Of a DNA stretch of 64,000 nucleotides, positions 7,308-16,103 are shown piece by piece. Source of the DNA: Saprospirales bacterium (lineage in GTDB: Bacteria > Bacteroidota > Bacteroidia > Chitinophagales > Saprospiraceae); contig JADJBL010000013.1 of NCBI GenBank assembly GCA_016703765.1, positions 62,001 through 126,000 on the forward strand, read 5' to 3'. Positions within the stretch are counted from its first letter, which is position 1, and every line of letters begins with the position of its first letter. Position numbers and translations under genes: made by a program. Below the pieces are notes generated by a model that saw only the letters and a program-made list of their open reading frames with translations, was not told the DNA's origin and made no database searches.

Positions 7308-9953
7308 AAGCATCGACCAGGTCCACGCTAAATTTTGAGACAAAAGCGGTTTCGGGACGGGTTTCTCCGGTAAAGGTGTGTTCGATGGCGACCCAGTCGC
7401 CCGTTCCCCAATGGAATAGGCCGATTGTTTATCCTGGAGAGTGCCCACCTCTGTGCTGCTGGAGTCGGGGCGGATGCGGATCGAGGCGCCGTAGGGATTG
7501 GCGCCTATTGCCACCTGATGCCGGGTCTCGATAAAGACGGTGTTATCAGTTTCCCCGTGTATTCTCGTGTTTGCAGTTGGAGCAGGCGGTGGCGCCGAAG
7601 AAGAGCTGCTTGGCGCGGCCGGTGCGGAAAATACGCCCAGTTTCTGGAGTATAGCGGCCTCGTTGGAAGCGGAGCCCAGGGCCTGGCCGACGCGCAAGGC
7701 GGCGGGAAAACTGGTGGCGCCGGCGAGTAAGCCCAGTAAATGGGTTCTGGCGTGTGCGTTGTCGTTGGCTCCGATAACGCCCATAAGGGCAAGCTTTAAT
7801 TTCGCATTATTGTTGAACGACCCGCTGAGCAGGTCCTGCATCAAACCGGCGCTTTCGAGCAAGCTGATAGAAACGAAAGGAAGGCTTGCGGAGCAGGTTT
7901 GTGACTGCAACAAAGACATAAAAGCGGCCTTTTTGGCCACATTGGTCTTCATCCACCTTTGGAAAACGGCCAGGCGAAGACCGGGGGTGCCGGTAAAAGA
8001 GGAGGATCCCGCCAGGATCGGTCAGCATGGCTTCCAGATCGGCGGTATTGAGGTTGTTTAAAGCCGTGCCGTCGACAAAGGTGGCGAAGAAGATTGCTCT
8101 GCCTCGAAATGGGGGAAGATTTTAGCTCCGCCAAGATCTCCACCCCCGCTTCCGAGGAGCCGGATAGCTTCCCCGTTGGTGCTGTACTGCGCGATAATCA
8201 GTTGATAAGCTTTCCGGATGAGGCGGTTATCCCAGTCGGTCCCGGGCGAACGGCGCACCCTTCGCTGCATGGCGGCTATGGTATCGGTCGAGTTATTGGC
8301 CCAGGATTCGAGTACGGCCCGCAGGGCGCCGGATGGTTCGGTCCCGAATTCGACATAGCGAAGTTTATTGGCGGTAATTGCCGGGTCGCCGGCGCTGATG
8401 ATGTCGAGCTCGCCCTCGGGAATTGAGCAGGCCCACCTGCCCGAAAGAAGCATTGGATCCAACGCTGGTGACCGGTCGGCCGGTAGCCAGATTCTGCATA
8501 TTGGTTGCCAGGCTGGGATTGCTCCGGATATAGTCCTGGATGGCAGTTCTGGCAGCCGCCTGATCTCCGGAGGCGATGGCATTCCGTACGACATTGGACC
8601 CAGTAAGACAGGCGTTGAATATGATCCGGCTGTGCGGTTGTCGGGAGGCGGCGTCTGTGGAGTCGGAATCCATATAAGAGAGTACCTCATTGAGCAAATT
8701 GCTCGTGTCCGTCCGATCGCGCCTAAAACCCTCCATATACCATTGTCTTTGTTCTTCCGTCCACCCGAGGGTTAAAGTTGAGCTTCCATATCAGATTCTT
8801 CTCTTACCTGGAGCCCATTACCTACCTGCCGGATCTGGTTGGGGGTCAGGGGGTTCGGCTTTCGGTGATAGTCCGGCCAATTCCATAAATTGGGCATCGC
8901 CGTGTCCGGCGATCATGATCTGGTCTATGCGGTCGTTTTGTCCGTAGGTGGTGGCCAGGGGCCCGATCTGGCTCTGAAATTCGGAAAGCGTTTCAAAACC
9001 CTCCACCATCAGGGTGAGCATCCTGGCATCCCGGACTACTGCCGTGAAGTTTGGATCGCGATGGAAAGCGCCATTATGATCGATGGAGGTATGCAGGATC
9101 AGGGTGAGGGGTTTGGCTTTCGAGGTGTCACCTAAAGTTTCTGTCCAGCCTGTCGAGCGCATTTTTTTCAAAGCGGTGGTAGTTCCTGACCTTTCCCTTC
9201 AGATTGGTGCCGTCGTAATCCAAAGGGTTTTTCCCCTCCCGGCGCAAATATATATAGGATTCAAAATCGCTGCCGTTGGTGGCCTGGAAGATCGGGCGCT
9301 GTTCGGCGTTTTGATAATAATCGATAACGGCCTGGAGATAATTCTGGCTTCGGAGCAGGTTGAACTCCGGCTCTTTGAGCGCCGAGCGGAGCACATATAC
9401 CGGAAAAGCTTCCTTGAGCATGGAGATGGCCCTGCCCACTATAATCAGATTGCTCAAGGGTGGTTGCTGTATGGGTGATCTTGAAAGGCAGCTCCGTACT
9501 AGAGGCAGCCGAGCAATAATCGCGGATCGCCGTAGCCCGTTCGTCGGCGAGTTCACCCCTCACGCCTTCCGCATCCAATTGGGTAACAATTTCGGAAACT
9601 CTGGTCGTTCCGAGGATGGTTTCCACATCCTCGTTTACCAGCATCAGGATCTCCCGGAGGAGGGTTCGCTGGTCATCCGTAAGAGAGGGCGCCGACTGCC
9701 AGTCGGCCTGTCTGCGGCAATAGGCTTTAAAATCCGACAGGGTCAAAGCACTGATCTGGTCGAAACCCTGGTACGCGACCGGGGAAGGGGTAGCATTTCT
9801 TTGAATGATTTGGGACGGCGTGCCGCCCGCCCAAAATTGAAGGGGAGGAGGTTGGAATTGGCTGATATCAGGTTGGGAGCCCTCCTGCTGGTTTGCAGAT
9901 GCGCTTGGCAAACGATTTTTGGTCTGTTGTTTTGGGGCCTCCTTGAACGGCAT
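7300..9953 (-). CDS. Large caspase/CHAT-like (clan CD) peptidase with C-terminal SH3-like segment; multiply frameshifted
   Basis: ATG at 9953 to stop at 7300 reconstructs to about 884 residues if eight indels are repaired, near 9440, 9135, 8848, 8780, 8420, 8095, 7992 and 7401. Across the breaks the peptide stays coherent. A Gln/Pro-rich N-terminus ends QPPPLQF then IIQRN, as in the leading segment of cargo-type proteins associated with contractile injection systems in Bacteroidota (family resemblance, from memory). A helical region follows, then a core with IMIAGHGDAQ and, about 100 residues later, IIFNACLTGSN. That His-Gly plus ACxTG pairing is the catalytic His/Cys pattern of clan CD peptidases such as CHAT. 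The final 60 residues, ASIRIRPDSSSTEVGTL then GDWVAIEHTF, look like a bacterial SH3 domain. The gene lies between a flippase and glycosyltransferases and overlaps the WD40-like gene. Alternatives: a true pseudogene, or assembly errors. Confidence 0.6.
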
Positions 9954-9959
9954 GTAATT

Positions 9960-10012
9960 GGGGCTATTTTTCCCAATAAATGTATATAGAATTTCGGGAA
10001 AAATGCAGCCCC
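9960..10012. repeat. Long inverted repeat between flippase and protease genes
   Basis: The 15-base arm at 9960-9974 (GGGGCTATTTTTCCC) pairs with 9996-10012 (GGGAAAAATGCAGCCCC) with a two-base bulge and a 21-base AT-rich loop. It lies 6 bp upstream of the protease ATG and 13 bp past the flippase stop. There is no T-tract on the transcribed side, so it is not a canonical terminator. It could be an operator or an RNA hairpin affecting protease translation. Confidence 0.6.
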
Positions 10013-10025
10013 AAAAATTTCCTTG

Positions 10026-11276
10026 CTACTTATGGGCCAATTTCCAAAGCAAAAACAAGCGGACGCTCACCCCAATAGTATAGGCCGCCGCAAGGAGGAG
10101 CAAGGCCGTGTCCGGGTCGCGGAGCAATGCGGAGCCTATGAAAAGCGCCAATACGACAAGAACCAGTTGCCCGAATTCCCGTATGGTGTACCAGCGCGTA
10201 TATTCCTTTAAATAAAAAAGAGCGGATAGCGGGGCGGCGACAAATTGCAGGAAAAGCGGAAAGGCGAAATACCGGGCATAAGTGCCCGCTGTCTCCCAGG
10301 TAGCCCCGAAGACGAGGGCAAACAGCTGGGGGGCAAACAAAAAAAGTAGCAGGAATGGCAAGGCTCCCAGCAGGCCAAGCCGGTAGATGGTCTTGGTGAA
10401 TACCGGACGGCAATGTCCCATAGTGCGGATCTCCTCGCTGGCCTGTTGTTTGAACACCTCCTCGAAGGCCCTGCCGACGACCAGCAGGGGTTGGCGGAGC
10501 ACCGCATTCATCTGCCCGAAAAAACCCGCCACAGCGGGGCTGAAAAACATATTGAGGAAAACGGCCGGCAGTTCGACATTCCCTTTGTTAAAGAGGCTCC
10601 CCGGCACCATGGTCAGCGGGAAATTTCGAAAACGGCGGGCCTGCTTGAGCACCTCGGCCTTTTCATAGACGGTGAGGAGTTTTCTGTCTTTTTTCCAAAA
10701 TACCGCTGCGAAATGGACCAGCCCGGTCAGCCAGGAGAGCAGGGTTCCCCATATCAGGCCCCCGGAAGCCGTCAGGACCCAGGCCAGTCCGATTCTGCTG
10801 CCGGCGTTGGTGGCGCTCACCGAAATGCGGTTGGCGTTGAGGACGCCGAATCGCTTTTGGCGGTTGTGCCAGAAGTTGCCCGCGTTGTACCAGCCCTGAA
10901 TGAAAACCGTAAGGGGTACCATATAAAGCCAGGGCGCCAGGGCCGGTTCGCCGAGTAATTCGGAAATGGGGTGGCGGAAGGGCAGGATGACCAGAAAAAG
11001 AAAGGCGGAGAAAAAGGTCGTAGCCCAGCCCGCGGCAAGCCCCGTGTGGAAGGCCTCTTTTTCATCCTTGGGAAGGAGGATGGCCAGCTCGTACCTGCCC
11101 GTCGCCGCCACGCTCAGGATGGAGGCCAGGGCGGCGTAGAGGTAATAAACGCCAAAGGCTTCGGGCGGATAAATGCGGGTGAGTATAGGGGCCACCGCGA
11201 TGGGGAGCGCCTGCGCGACCGTCGTCCCGGTCAAGACTTTAACCACGTTCCTGCTGTATTCCGATTGGAGGCGCAT
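10026..11276 (-). CDS. Polysaccharide flippase (Wzx/MATE-like, oligosaccharide flippase family)
   Basis: The 416-residue polytopic membrane protein has roughly 12 hydrophobic segments. The N-terminus VLTGTTVAQALPIAVAPILT and PPEAFGVYYLYAALASIL is the usual opening of Wzx-type lipopolysaccharide/exopolysaccharide flippases. These move undecaprenyl-linked repeat units across the inner membrane. It is the most upstream gene of the minus-strand polysaccharide cluster, with the protease/WD40 pair inserted between it and the glycosyltransferases. It is divergent from apbE across a 69-bp spacer. Confidence 0.85.
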   Translation of the reverse strand: MRLQSEYSRNVVKVLTGTTVAQALPIAVAPILTRIYPPEAFGVYYLYAALASILSVAATGRYELAILLPKDEKEAFHTGLAAGWATTFFSAFLFLVILPFRHPISELLGEPALAPWLYMVPLTVFIQGWYNAGNFWHNRQKRFGVLNANRISVSATNAGSRIGLAWVLTASGGLIWGTLLSWLTGLVHFAAVFWKKDRKLLTVYEKAEVLKQARRFRNFPLTMVPGSLFNKGNVELPAVFLNMFFSPAVAGFFGQMNAVLRQPLLVVGRAFEEVFKQQASEEIRTMGHCRPVFTKTIYRLGLLGALPFLLLFLFAPQLFALVFGATWETAGTYARYFAFPLFLQFVAAPLSALFYLKEYTRWYTIREFGQLVLVVLALFIGSALLRDPDTALLLLAAAYTIGVSVRLFLLWKLAHK

Positions 11277-11300
11277 GCGGTAAATGTAGCGAACTTTATC

Positions 11301-11308
11301 TACTTTTG
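11301..11308 (+). promoter_or_regulatory. Putative -7 element upstream of apbE
   Basis: TACTTTTG matches TAnnTTTG and lies 37 bp upstream of the apbE ATG in the divergent spacer. No clear TTTG is seen at -33. Confidence 0.35.
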
Positions 11309-11345
11309 AAGCGCCCCGAAGAAGGGCTACAAACTTCTCCTTTCT

Positions 11346-12425
11346 ATGCGAACCAACTTTCTGCTTTTCTGTGCTTTCCTGGCTTTATTCGGGTGCCGGG
11401 ACGGCTCAAACAGCCATGTGGCGACCTACATTCACCTGAATGGAGACGCGATGGGGACCACCTACCACATCTCCTACCGCGATAGTCTCGGCCGTTCGTT
11501 TCAGGCGCCTGTCGACTCCATCCTAGAGGCCTTCAACAAGGAGGTGTCCACCTACGACTCGAGCTCTGTGATTTCCAGGTTCAACCGGAGCGCCGAGCCA
11601 TTCGAGCTCGGCTTTACCGCGGAAGAAGCTTCGACCTGGACCATCCCCGCGCCGGGCGACCGCCCAGGCGCCCATTTTGTATCGAACTATTTTATCTCTC
11701 TGGACTACTACCATCGCTCCAAAGGGGCCTTCGACCCCACAGTGATGCCTCTGGTGAATTACTGGGGATTCGGATATCAGGGCGAACAAGCCGTCGAAAA
11801 AGTCGACAGCGCAAGAGTCGATTCGCTGTTGGATCTGGTGGGACTGGATCGGGTGCTGGCTTTGGAAGGCAGCCGGATGACCAAAATCTCCCCGGCCGTA
11901 CAACTGGATTTTAACGCCATTGCCCCCGGATATTGCGTAGATCTGCTCGGGAAGTTTTTCGAAAAACGCGGCATCCGCAACTACCTCGTAGAGATCGGGG
12001 GAGAAGTGCTGGCAAGGGGACTCAACGATAAGGGAGAGCCCTGGAATATCGGCATCAATACCCCCAGCCCGGATGCGGGGCCGGAAGATATCAAGGCCGT
12101 GGTCAGATTGAAAGACAGAGCCCTGGCCACCTCGGGAAATTACCGCAAATTTTACGAAGTGAACGGGATGAAGTATGCCCATACCATCAATCCAAAAACC
12201 GGCTATCCGGAGATGAGCAACTTGCTCAGTGCCACTATCCTGGCGCCCTCCTGCACCGAAGCCGATGCGATGGCCACCGCCTGTATGGTGATGGGCCTCG
12301 ACCAGGCTTTTGGATTTATCTCCAGCCAGTCGCACCTGGATGGGTATTTCATTTTCAGCAGGCCCGACGGATCCCTCGACATTCGCCATACCCAGGGCAT
12401 GGAGGCCCTTTTGGTCGCGGAATAA
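11346..12425 (+). CDS. apbE: FAD:protein FMN transferase (ApbE family lipoprotein)
   Basis: The 359-residue protein has a lipoprotein signal ending LALFGC with Cys17. Motifs run in family order: DAMGTTYHISY near residue 35, FNKEVSTYDSSSVISRFN near residue 68, GAFDPTVMPLVNYWG near residue 127, DFNAIAPGYCVDLLG near residue 193, the central YLVEIGGEVLARG, and C-terminal RALATSGNYR with YAHTINPKTGYP. The family transfers FMN from FAD to a Thr of periplasmic flavoproteins such as RnfG/NqrC using Mg2+. Length is usual. No flavinylation substrate gene is visible here. It is followed 32 bp later by the exonuclease gene. Confidence 0.93.
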   Translation: MRTNFLLFCAFLALFGCRDGSNSHVATYIHLNGDAMGTTYHISYRDSLGRSFQAPVDSILEAFNKEVSTYDSSSVISRFNRSAEPFELGFTAEEASTWTIPAPGDRPGAHFVSNYFISLDYYHRSKGAFDPTVMPLVNYWGFGYQGEQAVEKVDSARVDSLLDLVGLDRVLALEGSRMTKISPAVQLDFNAIAPGYCVDLLGKFFEKRGIRNYLVEIGGEVLARGLNDKGEPWNIGINTPSPDAGPEDIKAVVRLKDRALATSGNYRKFYEVNGMKYAHTINPKTGYPEMSNLLSATILAPSCTEADAMATACMVMGLDQAFGFISSQSHLDGYFIFSRPDGSLDIRHTQGMEALLVAE

Positions 12426-12457
12426 GCGCCGATTTTTATTCGCCGAAAAACGAAAAG

Positions 12458-13294
12458 ATGAAATTTAACCTCACGCGCGACCTGTGTTTTTTCGACCTGG
12501 AATCTACCGGGCTCAACGTGATCCGCGACCGGATCATTCAGATCGCCATCATCAAATATTTTGCCAAGGGCCGCGAGCCGGAGGAGCTGTCCATGCTGAT
12601 CAATCCCGGGATTCCGATTTCGGAAGAGGCCATGCGGGTGCACGGCATCACGCCCAAGGACGTGGCCAACAAGCCCACCTTTGTGCAGGTGGCTCAAAAG
12701 ATCTACGATTTTATAGGAAATGCCGACCTGGCAGGATACAACAGCAACCGGTTTGACGTTCCCATGTTGCAGGAGGAATTTGCGCGGGCCGGCATCGATT
12801 TCGATATCGATCACCGCCGCATGATAGACGTCCAGCGGATTTTTTATAAAATGGAGCCGCGCAACCTTCGGGCGGCTGTGCGGTTTTATTGCGACAAAGA
12901 CCTCGAAAACGCCCACGACGCCCTGGCCGATGTGAAGGCCACCATCGATGTGTTCGAAGGACAATTGCGGCGCTACGAGGGCCAGGATTACGAAGACGAC
13001 GACGGAAAGGTCTTTGTAAACCCGATCCGCAACGATATGCAAGCCGTGTTCGAGTTTACAAAAGATGAAAAGGTGCTGGACATCACCCAGCGCCTGAGGT
13101 TAACTCCGGAGGGCGAAGTGGTGTTTAATTTCGGGAAATACGTCGGCCGGCCGGTGGCCCAGACCCTCGTCGAGGATAAACAATACTATCACTGGATCCT
13201 CAACAAGGAATTTTCCGTACAGGTAAAGAAATTGGTCAAAAAGCTCGTCCAGGAATATGAACAACAGCAGCGGGAAAACAACCCACCCAAGTAG
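12458..13294 (+). CDS. DEDDh 3'-5' exonuclease with ExoX-like C-terminal domain
   Basis: The 278-residue protein has an N-terminal DnaQ-like domain: FFDLEST (Asp13 and Glu15), GYNSNRFDVPML supplying the next Asp, and the closing HDALADV with the His and last Asp of the DEDDh set. After about residue 180 there is a small domain with FNFGKYVGRPVAQTLVED and YYHWILNKEF, typical of the ExoX-like C-terminal module found in such nucleases. Expected activity is metal-dependent 3'-5' digestion of DNA in repair or proofreading. Its last 38 bp overlap the start of the first MbnP-type gene. Confidence 0.9.
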   Translation: MKFNLTRDLCFFDLESTGLNVIRDRIIQIAIIKYFAKGREPEELSMLINPGIPISEEAMRVHGITPKDVANKPTFVQVAQKIYDFIGNADLAGYNSNRFDVPMLQEEFARAGIDFDIDHRRMIDVQRIFYKMEPRNLRAAVRFYCDKDLENAHDALADVKATIDVFEGQLRRYEGQDYEDDDGKVFVNPIRNDMQAVFEFTKDEKVLDITQRLRLTPEGEVVFNFGKYVGRPVAQTLVEDKQYYHWILNKEFSVQVKKLVKKLVQEYEQQQRENNPPK

Positions 13295-14144
13295 GCGCCT
13301 ATTGATTTTGGCGGGGCTTTGCGGCCTCCTGCTCCTGGGAAGCTGTTACCAGAAAGAAGAGGGATGCCTCGATATCCGCGCCGTGAATTTCAACGTCGCG
13401 GCCGATAAACCCTGTGAGGAGGAATGTTGCACCTATCCCCAGCTGAGCGTGAAGCTGGAGCACAAGGCGGTTTATCCCGACACCGTTTTCCCCTTTCGAT
13501 ACGATAGCCTGTACTACGTGGCATCCCATCCGGATGTAAAATTCCGCTTTCACCGGGTTCGATACTACCTCTCGGATATACGCCTGAGCAGATCAAACGC
13601 CATCGGCCGGGTGACGGACTCCCTGACCGTTTATATCCCGCAAAGTACCGTCGATACCGTGCCGGTGCGGGTGGTCGACGATTTCATCCTGGCCGACCGC
13701 GATTTCCTGCAAGCTTTTCCACTTGGAACCTGGGATGGGGAAGGGGCTTTCGACCGGCTGAATTTTACCATTGGCCTGGACGAAGGACTGCGGTTTTCCG
13801 ACCCGCTCAAAATACCGTCCGGGCACCCCTTGGCGGCTCCAATCGGTGGATATAACTGGGAGGATGGCCAGGGGTATATTTCCAATTTTGTGCGGTATTC
13901 CACGGAAGCCCAGCCGGGAGACACGATCAGCGTTCCCATAACTTCGCCGATGCAGGTGTCCCTGATCCTCGACCCACCCCTGGAGATCATTCAAGGCTAT
14001 AATATCCAATTGACGCTATACATCAATTACCTGGCCTGGTGGGAGGGCCTGGACTTGTCCACCGCCAGTCCCGAAGCCATCGAACAGCATTATACCACGC
14101 ATGCGGCGAATGCGTTTTATCAGGTGGAAGTGACGTTTAATTGA
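13257..14144 (+). CDS. MbnP family copper-binding-type lipoprotein (copy 1)
   Basis: The 295-residue protein has a lipobox LLLLGSC (Cys30). A Cys-rich early segment (EECCTYPQL) precedes the family core FRFHRVRYYLSDIRLS, the middle HPLAAPIGGYNWEDGQGY and a beta-rich C-terminus. MbnP proteins of methanotrophs bind copper and carry a Trp oxidised to kynurenine by the partner peroxidase MbnH; the Trp in GGYNWEDGQGY is the natural candidate here (inference). It is followed by a second MbnP and two diheme peroxidases in the same direction, the family's usual context. It overlaps the exonuclease gene by 38 bp; a later start is possible but would cut the signal peptide. Confidence 0.8.
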   Translation: MNNSSGKTTHPSRRLLILAGLCGLLLLGSCYQKEEGCLDIRAVNFNVAADKPCEEECCTYPQLSVKLEHKAVYPDTVFPFRYDSLYYVASHPDVKFRFHRVRYYLSDIRLSRSNAIGRVTDSLTVYIPQSTVDTVPVRVVDDFILADRDFLQAFPLGTWDGEGAFDRLNFTIGLDEGLRFSDPLKIPSGHPLAAPIGGYNWEDGQGYISNFVRYSTEAQPGDTISVPITSPMQVSLILDPPLEIIQGYNIQLTLYINYLAWWEGLDLSTASPEAIEQHYTTHAANAFYQVEVTFN

Positions 14145-14146
14145 TA

Positions 14147-14216
14147 AGGTTTATGAGGTTTAGATGGTTTAGAAAGTTTAGACTAAACCTCCTAAACCAT
14201 CTAAACCTTCTAAACT
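14147..14216. repeat. Inverted repeat built from iterated GTTTAG words
   Basis: The left arm 14147-14182 contains GGTTTAG/AGTTTAG repeated about five times. The right arm 14183-14216 carries the complementary CTAAACC words, giving a long stem with almost no loop just after the MbnP copy 1 stop. It is the same word family as the element at 29967-30048. A terminator or mRNA-stabilising role is possible. Confidence 0.7.
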
Positions 14217-14224
14217 TAAAATAA

Positions 14225-14992
14225 ATGCAGTTTAAAGTCTTTTCCCTCATCCTGCTCCTTTCCGTCGCGATAAGCTCCTGCGGCGACAAAACCGGTAAAG
14301 GAGACCTGGCCATCCAGTTCCTGGCGACGTACGACGGGGCGCCGCTGGTGATGCTGCAAGAATATCCTTATAACGATACCCTGGACATCCTCTTCCAGAA
14401 ATTCAATTTCTACATTTCCAATCTGACCCTTCTGGAGGAAGGAAGCGAGAAGGAAAGAGAGGTCCTGGAGATCGATTTTGTAGAATTCGACGCGATAGAC
14501 GATGTGGCGAAGGCGGCCCTGGGTTTTGTAGTTTTAATGGAGGACCTGCCGGCCCACTCCTATAAAGGACTCAATCTGGGCCTCGGCGTCCCTGCCGGGC
14601 TCAATGCCACACAGGAGTCCGACTACCCCGACTCGCACCCCCTCGGAAAGGCCAGCCACTACTGGAGCGGATGGGGGAGCTATATTTTCACCATGATCAA
14701 CGGGAAGGTAGATTCGGATGACGATGGGCAATTCGACGACAGCTCGGTGCTCTACCATACCGGCTCGGACGATTCTTACCGTACGAAAGAGATCGCCCAC
14801 CAATTCCGGGTAGAGGAAGGGGAAACGACGACGATCGTCCTGGAGGTCGATCTGCATAAGCTGTTCCTCGATACCGACGGCGTGCATTATATCGACATCA
14901 TTGCCAATCCGGCTACCCACGATATTACTAATAAGACCATCACCAACCTGGTCATGGATAATTTTCAGAATGCGTTGTATGTGGTGGAATAG
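14225..14992 (+). CDS. MbnP family copper-binding-type lipoprotein (copy 2)
   Basis: The 255-residue protein has lipobox AISSC (Cys19). It has the family layout: early QFLATYDGAPL, FNFYISNLTLLEEG near residue 60, and HPLGKASHYWSGWGSYIF near residue 137, where two Trp residues lie in the segment that carries the kynurenine-forming Trp in characterised MbnP proteins. An acidic DSDDDGQFDDS stretch follows. It is 80 bp after copy 1 (the spacer is the iterated palindrome) and overlaps the start of the first peroxidase. The two copies are clearly diverged, not a recent duplication. Confidence 0.85.
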   Translation: MQFKVFSLILLLSVAISSCGDKTGKGDLAIQFLATYDGAPLVMLQEYPYNDTLDILFQKFNFYISNLTLLEEGSEKEREVLEIDFVEFDAIDDVAKAALGFVVLMEDLPAHSYKGLNLGLGVPAGLNATQESDYPDSHPLGKASHYWSGWGSYIFTMINGKVDSDDDGQFDDSSVLYHTGSDDSYRTKEIAHQFRVEEGETTTIVLEVDLHKLFLDTDGVHYIDIIANPATHDITNKTITNLVMDNFQNALYVVE

Positions 14993-16103
14993 AAAAGTGT
15001 TTTTATTAAGTTTTTTCTTATTAGGCTTTTTCCCCTCCTGCACGGAAGACGAATCGCCTCCACTGCCCGGCGACCTGGAGCATATCGCATACGATCCTCA
15101 GCCCTTCGACCTCGCGATCCCGGAGGGTTTTCCCCCGATGGAGATTCCGGAGGACAATCCCCTGACGGTGGAGGGGGTGCAATTGGGGCGCTTTTTGTTT
15201 TACGACCCCATCCTGTCGAAAGACAGCTCGATGTCCTGTTCCTCCTGCCACCTGCCGCAGGGCAGTTTCACGGATAATCTGGCGCTCAGCGCGGGGGTGG
15301 ATGGCTTGACCGGCGACCGGAGCGCCATGTCGCTCCTCAACGTGGGTTTTTATACGAATGGATTGTTTTGGGACGGCCGCTCGCACTCTCTCGAACACCA
15401 GGCCCTCCAGCCCGTCGAAAACCCGGTGGAGCTCAATGTGATGTGGGAAACCGTGGAGGCACGGCTCCGGAAACACCCGGATTACCCGGCCATGTTCAGA
15501 AAGGCATTCGGGATTGAGGATTCAAAGGAGATCACCCGCGTTCTGGCGGGAAATGCGATTGCGCAATTCCAGAGGACTTTGATCAGCAGCGGGACTTCCA
15601 AATTCGACCGGAAATTTCTCAACAAGGAGATCGGCATCGACTTTTCGGAGGAGGAATTCAGGGGTTTCGACCTGTTTTTCGACAATCCGGATTCGCCGCT
15701 GCCTGACGGGCAATGCTTCCACTGTCACAATGCCCCCCTGTTCACCATCGACGAATACTTCAACAACGGCCTGCAGGAGGCCGCTACCCTCGACGATTTC
15801 CCCGACCTCGGGCGGGGCGCCATCACGGGACAAAAGATCGACAACGGAAAAATGAGGGCGCCCACACTTCGGAATATCATGCTCACCGCTCCATACATGC
15901 ACGACGGCCGTTTCCAGACTATTGAAGAGGTGCTCGATTTTTACAACGAAGGGCTCCACTACGCCGACAACCTGGATGAAAATCTGGTCATACCCCTGGG
16001 CCTGACCCCCCAAATGAAGGCCGATATCATCGCCTTTTTGCATACCCTGACCGATACGGCCTTTGTCAACAATCCCCAATTCAGCAATCCCTTCGAGCCT
16101 TGA
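14979..16103 (+). CDS. Diheme cytochrome c peroxidase / MbnH-MauG family (copy 1)
   Basis: ATG at 14979 (or 14970) lies inside the end of MbnP copy 2 and yields about 374 residues with a lipoprotein signal ending FFPSC. Two heme-binding motifs are present: CSSCH at residue 87 and CFHCH at residue 246. Family landmarks include EDNPLTVEGVQLGRFLFYDPIL, NGLFWDGRSHSLE, MRAPTLRNIMLTAPYMHDGRF and a C-terminal ADIIAFLHTLTD helix. MauG/MbnH-type proteins form high-valent diheme states that oxidise Trp in partner proteins; with MbnP immediately upstream, MbnH-like action is the best inference. Plain peroxidase activity is the alternative. Confidence 0.88.
   Translation: MWWNRKVFLLSFFLLGFFPSCTEDESPPLPGDLEHIAYDPQPFDLAIPEGFPPMEIPEDNPLTVEGVQLGRFLFYDPILSKDSSMSCSSCHLPQGSFTDNLALSAGVDGLTGDRSAMSLLNVGFYTNGLFWDGRSHSLEHQALQPVENPVELNVMWETVEARLRKHPDYPAMFRKAFGIEDSKEITRVLAGNAIAQFQRTLISSGTSKFDRKFLNKEIGIDFSEEEFRGFDLFFDNPDSPLPDGQCFHCHNAPLFTIDEYFNNGLQEAATLDDFPDLGRGAITGQKIDNGKMRAPTLRNIMLTAPYMHDGRFQTIEEVLDFYNEGLHYADNLDENLVIPLGLTPQMKADIIAFLHTLTDTAFVNNPQFSNPFEP

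Noticed and set aside
11523..12389. 288-codon minus-strand open frame
   Set aside because: Fully antisense to apbE, whose motifs are complete.
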